Positions 9,172 to 17,127 of a stretch of DNA of 64,000 bases are shown piece after piece. The first letter of the stretch is position 1, and each line of letters begins with the position of its first letter. The position numbers and the translations under genes are program-made. The DNA is from Humisphaera borealis (GTDB lineage: Bacteria > Planctomycetota > Phycisphaerae > Tepidisphaerales > Tepidisphaeraceae), in the NCBI RefSeq assembly GCF_015169395.1, contig NZ_CP063458.1, positions 1,178,001 through 1,242,000 of the forward strand. Reading direction: 5' to 3'. The notes under the pieces were generated by a model, which made no database searches, had not been told where the DNA came from, and saw nothing but the letters and a program-made list of their open reading frames with translations.

Positions 9172-10431
9172 ATGCCAGCTCCCCGACTTGACCGACGGAC
9201 ATTCCTGCGTTCTGCCGGCGTCGCAATCGCACTTCCGTTCATGGACGCCATGATTCCAGCCGGCGCCTCGGAGGCGAGGAAGGCGATGACCCAGCCTCCC
9301 CGTATGGTTTTGGTCGGCCAGCCATTGGGGATGTACGCGCCAAACTTCTTCCCCGAGCAAGCGGGGCGCAAGTACGAGCCCAGCCGCTACCTCAAGGCGC
9401 TCCAGCCGCTGCGCGACCAGTTCACGGTCTTCTCTGGCATGTCGCACCGGTATGCCGCCGGCCACTTCGCGGAGGTCGGCCTACTGACCGGGGTGGCACC
9501 AGAGTTCATTCGCGAACGGGATATCAAGAACGGAATCTCACTGGACCAGGAAGTGGCGTCGCACGTCGGTAATCAGACGAGATTCTCATCTCTCGTACTT
9601 GGAGGGGGCGATGTGGCCTGGAATCGGCGCGGGGTACGTATTCCGGCTGAGCAGCGGGCGACACAGGTCTTCAAGAAGCTGTTCATTGCCGGAACGCCAG
9701 AGGAAATGTCGCGAGAAGTTCAACGTGTTCGCGATGGACGGAGCATCCTGGACGACGTGGGCGGACAGATCAAATCCCTCAATGGCAAGGTAAGTTCCAA
9801 CGACCGGCAGCGGCTGGACTTGTTCCTGTCCTCGGTCCGCGAAGCCGAGCAGCACCTCCAGCAGGATGAACATTGGAGTACCACCCCCAAGCCAAAGCTA
9901 GAGTACAAGACCCCTACTAGCGACTTCGGAGGACCAGAACTGCTGCAGCGGAGCAGGCAATGGTACGACATCGTCCATTTGGCGCTCCAGACGGATTCGA
10001 CGCGCGTCGTGTCACTGTTCCTGGGCACGCAGGAAAGGCCTGAGATTGACGGGGTCAACATCGGTCACCACGATGCATCCCATCACGGGCAGGACCCGGC
10101 AAAACTGGAGCAATTGGCGCTGATCGAAGAGGCAGAGGTCAAGGTCTTTGGTGAGTTCCTGACGAAGCTGAAGGCCAGCACCGAAGGCGACCATACGCTT
10201 CTCGAACGCACCGCGGTGTTCTACGCGAGCAACCTGGGCAACTCTTCGTCGCACGACAACCACAACTTACCGGTGCTACTTGCGGGCGGCGCGTTCAAAC
10301 ATCAGGGGCATGTCGCGTTCGACCGAGAGAACAACATGCTTCTTTCGAACCTCTTTGTTCGAATGCTCCACCACATGAACATCGAAGCAAAATCGTTTGG
10401 GGCAAGCACCGGCGTGATTGGCGAGGTCTGA
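9172..10431 (+). CDS. Second DUF1552 (HXXSHH) protein with Tat signal
   Basis: The 419-residue protein starts with a twin-arginine signal (DRRTFLRSAG then a hydrophobic run) and contains the family motif as HDASHH at residues 300-305. A GAAGAGG ribosome-binding site precedes the ATG by about 8 bases. It lies 32 bases behind the second PSD cytochrome gene and repeats the cytochrome/DUF1552 order seen at 1156-4912, which argues for functional pairing rather than chance. The two DUF1552 proteins are clearly diverged, so they may serve different substrates. Enzymatic activity has not been assigned to the family. Confidence 0.9.
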   Translation: MPAPRLDRRTFLRSAGVAIALPFMDAMIPAGASEARKAMTQPPRMVLVGQPLGMYAPNFFPEQAGRKYEPSRYLKALQPLRDQFTVFSGMSHRYAAGHFAEVGLLTGVAPEFIRERDIKNGISLDQEVASHVGNQTRFSSLVLGGGDVAWNRRGVRIPAEQRATQVFKKLFIAGTPEEMSREVQRVRDGRSILDDVGGQIKSLNGKVSSNDRQRLDLFLSSVREAEQHLQQDEHWSTTPKPKLEYKTPTSDFGGPELLQRSRQWYDIVHLALQTDSTRVVSLFLGTQERPEIDGVNIGHHDASHHGQDPAKLEQLALIEEAEVKVFGEFLTKLKASTEGDHTLLERTAVFYASNLGNSSSHDNHNLPVLLAGGAFKHQGHVAFDRENNMLLSNLFVRMLHHMNIEAKSFGASTGVIGEV

Positions 10432-10433
10432 CG

Positions 10434-10447
10434 CCCGAAAAATCGGG
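10434..10447 (+). terminator. Weak hairpin after DUF1552 gene
   Basis: CCCGA-AAAA-TCGGG lies three bases after the DUF1552 stop. The stem has only five base pairs and no T-run follows, so termination here is doubtful, but nothing better is visible in this convergent gap. Confidence 0.25.
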
Positions 10448-10491
10448 TTCCAGTCGAATCCCAGTCGTGAAGTCCAGCATGAATCTCGAAG

Positions 10492-10686
10492 ATGAGCACT
10501 GCGCGTTCATCTCGTTTCGCGGAAGGATTCGAGGCGCCCTCGAATTCATCGAAAAACACGCAAATTCCCGGGGAAAATGGCGTAAAACCCGGCGCACCCG
10601 ATGCAGAACTTGCCCGCCTGATCGACGGATGGAATGATTTGCCCACTGAAGTGCGTCGAATGCTCTCAAAAATTGTTCAACCGTAG
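10492..10686 (+). pseudogene. Small ORF resembling the C-terminal tail of a planctomycete site-specific integrase
   Basis: A 64-residue ORF lies in the convergent gap. Its last part (PDAELARLIDGWNDLPTEVR, then a short hydrophobic end) resembles the tail 'D..L..L...W..LP...R..I...V' that I associate with tyrosine integrases annotated in planctomycetes. No catalytic integrase domain is present upstream; the DUF1552 gene ends only 60 bases before it, and the ribosome-binding site is weak. It may be a leftover of an excised or decayed element, or a chance ORF. A profile search of the translation is needed. Confidence 0.3.
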
Positions 10687-10694
10687 TCTGTCGT

Positions 10695-10750
10695 AGTGCA
10701 TGCACTTTCGTGCACCGACGCGCACCAAGGCGCACGTTCGCGCACGCATG
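10695..10750. repeat. 12-bp palindrome followed by GCAC repeated at exact 10-bp spacing
   Basis: AGTGCATGCACT at 10695-10706 is a perfect palindrome. From there GCAC recurs at 10702, 10712, 10722, 10732 and 10742, exactly one helical turn apart, in units of the form NGCACNNNNG. The array sits between the integrase-tail-like ORF and the 3' end of the minus-strand gene at 10766. It could be a protein-binding array or part of a recombination site; no function is known to me. Confidence 0.5.
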
Positions 10751-10765
10751 CGCGGCCATCGCCGA

Positions 10766-13111
10766 CTACCCGCCAACGGCCGTCTTGCCGTACTTCACGA
10801 TCAACTGAAACTCCTCTGCCGATGTGTTCTTCTGAATGGACGTCGCCCAGTTCGACGACGCACGGCGATAGCGATCGCCCAGGAGATGCATCGCCGCGAA
10901 TAAGACGCTCTCGCTCCGCTGCTTTGCATCAGTTGCGACGGCGACCTCCACGTCGCGATGAAGCTGATGCAACTTTTGAGCGTCGGCCGCTGTGTAAGCC
11001 TGCGGTGCCGACTGCACCATCGCCAGGAGCTGCTTGTAGCGGTTGTAATCCGTGCGAAGCGGCGCGAGGTTGGCGCTGTTGGACATTAGGGCGGGGAATC
11101 CGGCGCGGACGATGCGGGCTTCCTGCGAAGGCTCGGTAATCGTCAGCCTCGGGCCACCCGGTACGGCCGCATCGAAGGCCACCGTGACGCCGTTGTGGTA
11201 GTACGACGACGACAAGGGGCTGATCTGCGTGACCACCGCATCGCGTGGTCGCGAACCGTCCAGCGGCAACTCGTCAGGCGCGGCAATCGGCAGCAAGCGG
11301 GCCTGACCGCGTAGCACGTTGACCGAGATATCGGTGATCTGCGCCTTGCCGCCGACGGCAAAGACGCCAACGGCGGCGCGATCTGGCAGTGCGTAGCCGG
11401 CAGGCACCGTCAGATCCGTCGCCTTGCCTTCCCAGCGGCCGATCTCGACACCGTCGTACGCGATCAGGATCGCCGCCAGGCCTTCGCGGACGACGACGCG
11501 CGCGTAGAGCGTATGGCGATCGGTGTCGCGGGCGAGATCCGGCATCGCTGAGTTGAGCGGAAGCGCCGACGTTTTGACTTCGCTTAGCGTGCAGGCGGTC
11601 CCGCTTCGCGAGATCGTCACCACTCCTGCACCTACGGGCAGCACCAAGCCTATACCGCTGGCACCTTCGGCCATGAACTGCATGGTGATTTCGTAGGCTT
11701 CGCCGGGAGAGACGGGGAGCGTGAGCAGTGCGGGTGTTGCCGTTGCCAAGGCCGCCACCGCCGGCGACGTAACTGTCATCCCCCCACCAGTCGGCGCCCA
11801 AGTGCCGCTGATGCGATTCCGCGCCACGTCAACAGTGGTCAGCAGTGCAGCTCCGTAACGATCCAACTCAAAGGCCTGAGGCCGGGGACCACGCGACAGT
11901 TCTTCGGCGACCTGTTGGGACGCGAGCAGCACGCGCAGTCGCTCGGAGTCGAGTTCGAGGTGCATCGCCAGGAACCGCGCGTACCACGCCGCGGAGACCC
12001 GCAGCAGAGCGACCCGGTATGGCGTAGGCCCCTTCGCCGGTGGCGTGGAGGGTCGGTCGGCCGCCTGGCGGAAGTAGTCCCCCATCCACGCCGCTTGGAC
12101 GGACGTGGTTTTCGACGCCGGCTGACGCAGGACACCGGACAGATAGGTGAGCACTTTGTCGTCACCCATGGGCAACGCGCGCACTTCGGCACCGCGCGGA
12201 AGGACACCGCCGAGCAGTTCGGCCGCTTCGGCGAGCGTGGTCGGCTTGGCTTCCGCCGTTCCCTTGGCGAAGGCCTCGACCAGGTCGGTCGCCCGCTTAT
12301 CGACCCGTTGGCGATCGGTGATGGCCCGCGTAAGTTCCTTGACCTCTTCAATCGCCTCGGCATCAAGCACGCGCGCCATCTCCGCTGCACGGCGTACCAG
12401 ATTCTGCGATTCGACGTAGTTGTTCAGCCGAACCTGTCGCTCTGCCGCGTGTTGGAGCATGCGTCGATAGACATCGGTAATGATCAGGCGATCTGCGGCC
12501 GGGGCCGCCCGCCAGATCTTCTCCTGGAGCGCAACGGCACGGTCGTCCCAGGTGTCGCCTTCGGTGGGGAAGAGCTTGCGAAGTGACATCACTGCGTGCA
12601 TGGCATCACCAGTGCCTGCGGGGTCCTTCATCGCATACGAGTAAGCCTTCTCCAGCATCAGGCGTTGAAGGCCCGGAGATTCGACCGCGACTCTGGCTGA
12701 TTCGATCAGCTTCTTTGCCAGTTCAAGGTCGTCCTTTGGCGAAGGCGTTCCATCAACCCGTGTGATCTGCGCTCCCCAGATGGACGCGAACATGTGTCCC
12801 GGCGAAGGCTCGGGAGGCTTCGGATTGACTGGGACCGAGGGCTTTGTGGCAGGGTTAGGAGTGACTGCCGGTAGCGTGGCTGGCGGTGTAGGTACCGCAG
12901 GAACGGCTGGCTTCTCCTGGGTGGTGGGTTTCGTCGCAGGTACGGCCGGGTCTACCAACGCCGGCGAGGGCCTCGTCCCTGGCACCCCGACCCCGGGCCG
13001 CTTTACATCCGGTAGCCGAAGATCGGGGTCGTCAAAGAGGCTGCTCTGTGCGACCAAAGAGGTCGGCATTAGGAGCAGGCATAGGCAAAGAAGAAGGAAA
13101 CGGTTGGTCAT
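10766..13111 (-). CDS. Large secreted protein of unknown function with LamG/DUF1080-like domain
   Basis: The 781-residue protein starts at ATG 13111 with a clear signal peptide (basic MTNR, Leu-rich core, cut after LVAQ); a longer in-frame start at 13135 would spoil the signal. Residues about 20-95 are a Pro-rich, low-complexity linker. The middle is predicted helical with many Ala/Glu/Leu/Arg residues. The C-terminal half (about 440-640) is beta-rich and includes stretches such as RHTLYARVVVREG and AAILIAYDGVEIGRWEGK, reminiscent of laminin-G/DUF1080 jelly-roll folds that bind carbohydrate. It is transcribed convergently to the DUF1552 operon and lies downstream of the Calx-beta gene. I do not recognise a named family for the whole protein. 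Confidence 0.7.
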   Translation of the reverse strand: MTNRFLLLCLCLLLMPTSLVAQSSLFDDPDLRLPDVKRPGVGVPGTRPSPALVDPAVPATKPTTQEKPAVPAVPTPPATLPAVTPNPATKPSVPVNPKPPEPSPGHMFASIWGAQITRVDGTPSPKDDLELAKKLIESARVAVESPGLQRLMLEKAYSYAMKDPAGTGDAMHAVMSLRKLFPTEGDTWDDRAVALQEKIWRAAPAADRLIITDVYRRMLQHAAERQVRLNNYVESQNLVRRAAEMARVLDAEAIEEVKELTRAITDRQRVDKRATDLVEAFAKGTAEAKPTTLAEAAELLGGVLPRGAEVRALPMGDDKVLTYLSGVLRQPASKTTSVQAAWMGDYFRQAADRPSTPPAKGPTPYRVALLRVSAAWYARFLAMHLELDSERLRVLLASQQVAEELSRGPRPQAFELDRYGAALLTTVDVARNRISGTWAPTGGGMTVTSPAVAALATATPALLTLPVSPGEAYEITMQFMAEGASGIGLVLPVGAGVVTISRSGTACTLSEVKTSALPLNSAMPDLARDTDRHTLYARVVVREGLAAILIAYDGVEIGRWEGKATDLTVPAGYALPDRAAVGVFAVGGKAQITDISVNVLRGQARLLPIAAPDELPLDGSRPRDAVVTQISPLSSSYYHNGVTVAFDAAVPGGPRLTITEPSQEARIVRAGFPALMSNSANLAPLRTDYNRYKQLLAMVQSAPQAYTAADAQKLHQLHRDVEVAVATDAKQRSESVLFAAMHLLGDRYRRASSNWATSIQKNTSAEEFQLIVKYGKTAVGG

Positions 13112-13325
13112 TGCTCGAAGGTCTCCGCACTGCACCCAACGCGAGTTGGCCGGTCGCCGCCATTTTCGACCGTTGAGTGCCCCACCTGTACAAGATCATA
13201 AACGCTGGCTGCAGGAACCAAAAAGGATTCCGGTCGCCATGACGCACCGGGGCTTACCTGTGTAGTCCAGCATGATGGCGGTGTTGTCTTGGGGGGGAGC
13301 GATCATGGAAAGACCAGTCCAAACG

Positions 13326-13363
13326 AAAGTCGCACCGCTCGGGGTTCCGGGCGGTGCGACTTT
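13326..13363 (-). terminator. Strong intrinsic-type hairpin after Calx-beta gene
   Basis: AAAGTCGCACCGC (13326-13338) and GCGGTGCGACTTT (13351-13363) form a perfect 13-bp inverted repeat around a 12-base loop. A/T runs on both ends make it usable from either direction. It lies 37 bases beyond the stop of the minus-strand Calx-beta gene and separates it from the next minus-strand gene. Confidence 0.7.
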
Positions 13364-13399
13364 GATCGCACAGGAAGATTGATGGCGGAAGATGGAGGA

Positions 13400-14299
13400 T
13401 CAGTCGTCGTTGAGAATGATGCCCACGCCCTGTCCGTCAAGGATAGTGGCCGCAACGGGATTCGAGAGATTCACGAAGAGGGTTTCGTTCACACCCTTGA
13501 TGGTATCGCCGTTAATCGTGACCGTCACTGTCTTGCTCGTCTGACCGGGCGAGAAGACGAGTGTGCCACTCTTGGCCACGTAGTCGTTGAAGGAGATTTT
13601 GGCCGTACCGTCGGCAGTTGCGTATTTGACGCTTACGGTGACAGCGGAAACCTTGTCGAGGGTGACGGGGAACGACATCAGCTTGGTGCCCGAGTTACCT
13701 TCGATCACGGACGGGGCGTCATAAATCCGAATCTTCGGAAGCGCAGACACCGGATCGAGGATCGTGCCGCGACCGAGGCTTCGTGAGATCGTCGTTCCAC
13801 TGCTGTTGCTGTAGAGCGACACGTAGAAGAACTCGCTCGATTCGAACGGGGGCTCGGCGTTGTCGATGATGGAAACCGTCACCGTCTTGGAAAGCTGTCC
13901 GGGCGAAAAGGTCAATGTGCCTGACTTGATCACGTAGTCAATGCCGGAAGCGGCCGTTCCGTTGGCCGTCGAGTACAGGACCTTCAGCGTCTGATTCGAT
14001 ACCTTGTTCAGAGTGACAGTAAACGTGAGAGTTGCCCCCGCCGCTTCCGTGACAGTGCCAGCATCGGAGATACTGAAAGACCGTTCGTTTGGATCAACGG
14101 GAGACGACGTACCGGCAGCGACCGCCGGCACCTGAACCGAAGAACTGCTCGACGTAACGGTGGTGGAGCCCGAGGACGACGAGGGATTAAAGGGATCGAA
14201 GCTCGCGGCGTTTGCAGAGCCCGTTGCGAAGAGGGCAATGGCAAGGGAATACAGAGCCAACCGTAATCCTACGCACGTTTTTTCAGATCGATGATTCAT
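13400..14299 (-). CDS. Secreted protein with two Calx-beta domains
   Basis: The 299-residue protein starts at ATG 14299, with AAAGG about 11 bases upstream; the frame is open further upstream but lacks a signal in that form. A signal peptide (residues 1-34, ending SANA) and a Ser/Thr-rich linker (about 35-60) are followed by two Calx-beta domains (about 73-183 and 187-297). Both have the pattern 'G.DY..KSGTL.FSPGQ..KTVTV.I..D', seen near residues 115 and 230. Calx-beta domains are Ca-binding immunoglobulin-like folds found in adhesins and matrix proteins. No anchor or sorting motif is visible, so it is probably released or held by the surface polymer made by the neighbouring locus. It is flanked by a terminator at its 3' end. 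Confidence 0.88.
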   Translation of the reverse strand: MNHRSEKTCVGLRLALYSLAIALFATGSANAASFDPFNPSSSSGSTTVTSSSSSVQVPAVAAGTSSPVDPNERSFSISDAGTVTEAAGATLTFTVTLNKVSNQTLKVLYSTANGTAASGIDYVIKSGTLTFSPGQLSKTVTVSIIDNAEPPFESSEFFYVSLYSNSSGTTISRSLGRGTILDPVSALPKIRIYDAPSVIEGNSGTKLMSFPVTLDKVSAVTVSVKYATADGTAKISFNDYVAKSGTLVFSPGQTSKTVTVTINGDTIKGVNETLFVNLSNPVAATILDGQGVGIILNDD

Positions 14300-14473
14300 T
14301 CTCAAACGCCTTTCAATATCGACCGCCACCCATGAGGCTCCCCTCCCAGAGGATGCCTTCAGAGGTAAAGTTAGCATCCCAACGGAGCACGTCAATCATA
14401 TCTTGCAGAAATACCGCGCAATCGGGTGCTTCCGCAAAAAAACGCAATATTCCCGAGTCGCCTGCACTCAAGT

Positions 14474-17041
14474 CTATTGAACTTCGCCCACGACCGCTTT
14501 GAGGCGCTCGGCCAGCTTCTCAGCCTCAGCCCAGCCGGGACGTTGTCGTAAGCAGGACTCGATCTCACGAAGCGCCTCTGCGTTTCGCCCGGCCGCTGCC
14601 AAACATTTTGCCAAGTTGAACCGCCACTCGACCTGGGTGAATGCCAATGCCAGCGCCCGCCGGTACTCAATGATCGCAGCCGCCGAATCGCCGCGCTCTT
14701 GAAGCATATCGGCGAGTGCTGCCAAGTCGTTTGCTGTGGGGCCGGGCGACGCACACCGAATTTTGTACAGTGCGAACGCCCGGTCCCGCGCCTGGCGGGC
14801 CAATTCGGGCCGGGCGGGCGGTTCGTCGGATTCCGGAACGGGTGCCTTGTCGAACCTCGCGGCCAGGAACATCAACTGTTCTGGATCGTCATTGACTAAC
14901 GCGAGGGCCAGGTCCGGCCGTTCGGCGACTTCCAGGTATTGATTGATTGCTTCCTGAAGGAGACGGCCTTCGATTTTCACCGCCCGCTGGAAGTTGGCTA
15001 GCGACGACTCCCACTGGCCCTCCCTGACCTCAAGACGTCCGGAGGCAAAGCAGACGGCGGCGTCGGTGGGCGCCAGCTTGTAGCCCAGCCGGACATGATC
15101 CGGACCTGCCGGGTCGCCGAGCACAAAAGCTTCGATCTGTCCGGCCAGCGAGACCGGGGCGCCGAATGTTGGACAGAGCTTCCGAACCTGATGCAGTTCG
15201 TCCACGATCCGTCGTGCGTAAGCCATGTACGGTTCGCTGTAAGCCTCATGAAGCCGCGTGACGGCTCTCCACCGATGTGCATTCAAGCCGTAGCGGTAGG
15301 TTACGTCGCCCGGTTGCAGATCGGACGCGGCCGCAGCTTCGGCAATGAGGGTGGCAAAGTCTGCTTCAGTTCCGCTGTTCCAAGCATCTGCGGCTAGAAC
15401 TTGTTCCAGCTCGGTCACCTTGGCCCAATGCGCATCGGCTCGACGGGCGGCTTCGGCGGCAGGAAGTGTCATCCCCATCGCTACGGCCAGCGCGAGCATC
15501 GCAGCCATACCAGTGGAGATCCTTAAGCGGCGAACGCCACCACTAGGCGCAACCCTCGCGGGCGTGGCCGTTCGAGCCGGCGACGCTTGTCTTCGCATTC
15601 GCGACAGGCTCACCAGCAATCCGCAAAGGACTGCCGACAATCCTCCGATCGCCGGGAAATGCTGGCCGAAGTCCGTAAAGCTGTGAACGGCAGCGGCGAT
15701 CAGACCAAATCCCAACCCGTACGCCGACGCCGCAAGCGGAAATGTCGATCGGATATTGGCAATGAAGTGCCGTCCGATCATCGCCATGAACGCGACGACG
15801 ATGACCAACCCGACGACGCCGGTTTCAACGAGGATCTGTGCGTACTCGTTCTCCGCGTGAGTCGCGACCAGGCCGAGCGTCGCCGAGTCGACCATCGGGA
15901 ACACGAACTGAAAGGTGCCGAACCCGGTTCCGAGCGCCGGATACTGTTGGAACAGGTTGATCGAATCCCGCAGAATGCGTTCGCGTTCGCCGTAAGGTGT
16001 GCCGCCTGAGTCGACGGTGAAGCGGTGATACATGGCGTCGTAGCCGAAGTAGATCGCCGCGCCAAAAGCCGCAAGAAGTAGGCCCGCCAGGAGGGGGCCT
16101 CGACGCCCGGCATTACCGAGTAAACTGAGAAGGACCACCGTGCTGACTAGTGCCACTAGAAGTGCCACCGCCCCGCCGCGCGACAACGACAACGCAACAG
16201 CAACAACTTCCGCAACGATCGCAGTCCCGATGAGCCAGGTCACCCAGGATTCAAAGTTGCGGTTTTTCCCGAAGTGCTTTGTTGGCCAACGCTCCGCCTG
16301 CGACTCCCTGAACATGATGAGCAGCAGGCCAATCGAAGCGCCAATCGAGAGATTGGTGAATTGTGCAAAGTGACCGCGATTGACGAATGGCCCGCTCCTG
16401 GCAACGGCGCCGCCGGGCATGGGGAGTGACCAATAGATATCGGTTGTGCCGCTCAGAGTCTGCGCGAGCGCCAGCGCGGTAACCGCCCCGCCGATGACAG
16501 CAATGGCGGCAAGCAGCCGCTTCAACTGTTCGGGACGCTGGACCAGATTGATTGTCACAACGAACAGCGTGATCGGAACAAGAAGCAACCGAAGAGCACG
16601 CGCCGTTCCATGAGCATAGAACGTTAACGCGGTCGATCCGGTATCGCCGAGGTAGGCGGGCTCGAGCAGCGTAGATTTCGCGTCGACAGTGCTGGCGGAC
16701 AGCGAAGCTAGCACGCCGTTGGGCAGCGGTATCAGGTGACAGGCAGCGAGAAGCAGGAACAGTGCAATGGGGAGGTAGGTCCAGGACCAGGCAAAAGATC
16801 GCAAGGGATTGACAAGCAGTCGGAGCGCGATGATGGTTGCCAGCACGGCAGTCAGGCTGTGAACGACGAGTTCACTCCATGGCCTGACGACCCCGAGCGC
16901 AAAAGGCATGAATGCCAGAAGCCCGATCAGGAGGGTTTCAGAGCAAGCGTCCCACCAATTCACCCCCAAGTCAGGATCCTTTGGAACTAAACCCGATTCA
17001 TGAGCGACGGCTGGCTGAAGCACGGTACGCGTGGTCTTCAT
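14474..17041 (-). CDS. O-antigen ligase/polymerase-like membrane protein with C-terminal TPR region
   Basis: This 855-residue protein has about a dozen membrane segments in residues 30-530, including the Wzy_C/O-antigen-ligase region with SRGG near residue 285 and a large periplasmic loop (GTGFGTFQFVFP, HAENEYAQILVETG) near 370-405. After about residue 545 it continues as a soluble helical, TPR-like half ending with repeats such as 'GDSAAAIIEYRRALALA'. Ligase/TPR fusions of this size are known in planctomycetes and some Gram-negatives, where they polymerise or transfer polysaccharide at the periplasmic face. It lies 86 bases downstream of the Wzc-like kinase, fitting a polymerase/co-polymerase pair. 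No strong ribosome-binding site precedes the ATG. Confidence 0.85.
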   Translation of the reverse strand: MKTTRTVLQPAVAHESGLVPKDPDLGVNWWDACSETLLIGLLAFMPFALGVVRPWSELVVHSLTAVLATIIALRLLVNPLRSFAWSWTYLPIALFLLLAACHLIPLPNGVLASLSASTVDAKSTLLEPAYLGDTGSTALTFYAHGTARALRLLLVPITLFVVTINLVQRPEQLKRLLAAIAVIGGAVTALALAQTLSGTTDIYWSLPMPGGAVARSGPFVNRGHFAQFTNLSIGASIGLLLIMFRESQAERWPTKHFGKNRNFESWVTWLIGTAIVAEVVAVALSLSRGGAVALLVALVSTVVLLSLLGNAGRRGPLLAGLLLAAFGAAIYFGYDAMYHRFTVDSGGTPYGERERILRDSINLFQQYPALGTGFGTFQFVFPMVDSATLGLVATHAENEYAQILVETGVVGLVIVVAFMAMIGRHFIANIRSTFPLAASAYGLGFGLIAAAVHSFTDFGQHFPAIGGLSAVLCGLLVSLSRMRRQASPARTATPARVAPSGGVRRLRISTGMAAMLALAVAMGMTLPAAEAARRADAHWAKVTELEQVLAADAWNSGTEADFATLIAEAAAASDLQPGDVTYRYGLNAHRWRAVTRLHEAYSEPYMAYARRIVDELHQVRKLCPTFGAPVSLAGQIEAFVLGDPAGPDHVRLGYKLAPTDAAVCFASGRLEVREGQWESSLANFQRAVKIEGRLLQEAINQYLEVAERPDLALALVNDDPEQLMFLAARFDKAPVPESDEPPARPELARQARDRAFALYKIRCASPGPTANDLAALADMLQERGDSAAAIIEYRRALALAFTQVEWRFNLAKCLAAAGRNAEALREIESCLRQRPGWAEAEKLAERLKAVVGEVQ

Positions 17042-17127
17042 AAGGATGGCCGCCGGTGTTTACGGGCCGCAATGGCGTAACGCGTTCAGGCCAGATCAGT
17101 GATACGCCAGGCCAATGCATGGGCAGA

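Noticed and set aside
10448-10465. tRNA-like GGTTC...GAATCCC string
   Set aside because: Only resembles a T-arm loosely; no acceptor, D-arm or anticodon stem can be folded around it.
11915-12586. 223-codon plus-strand ORF
   Set aside because: It is antisense to the large secreted protein at 10766-13111 and has no recognisable features.
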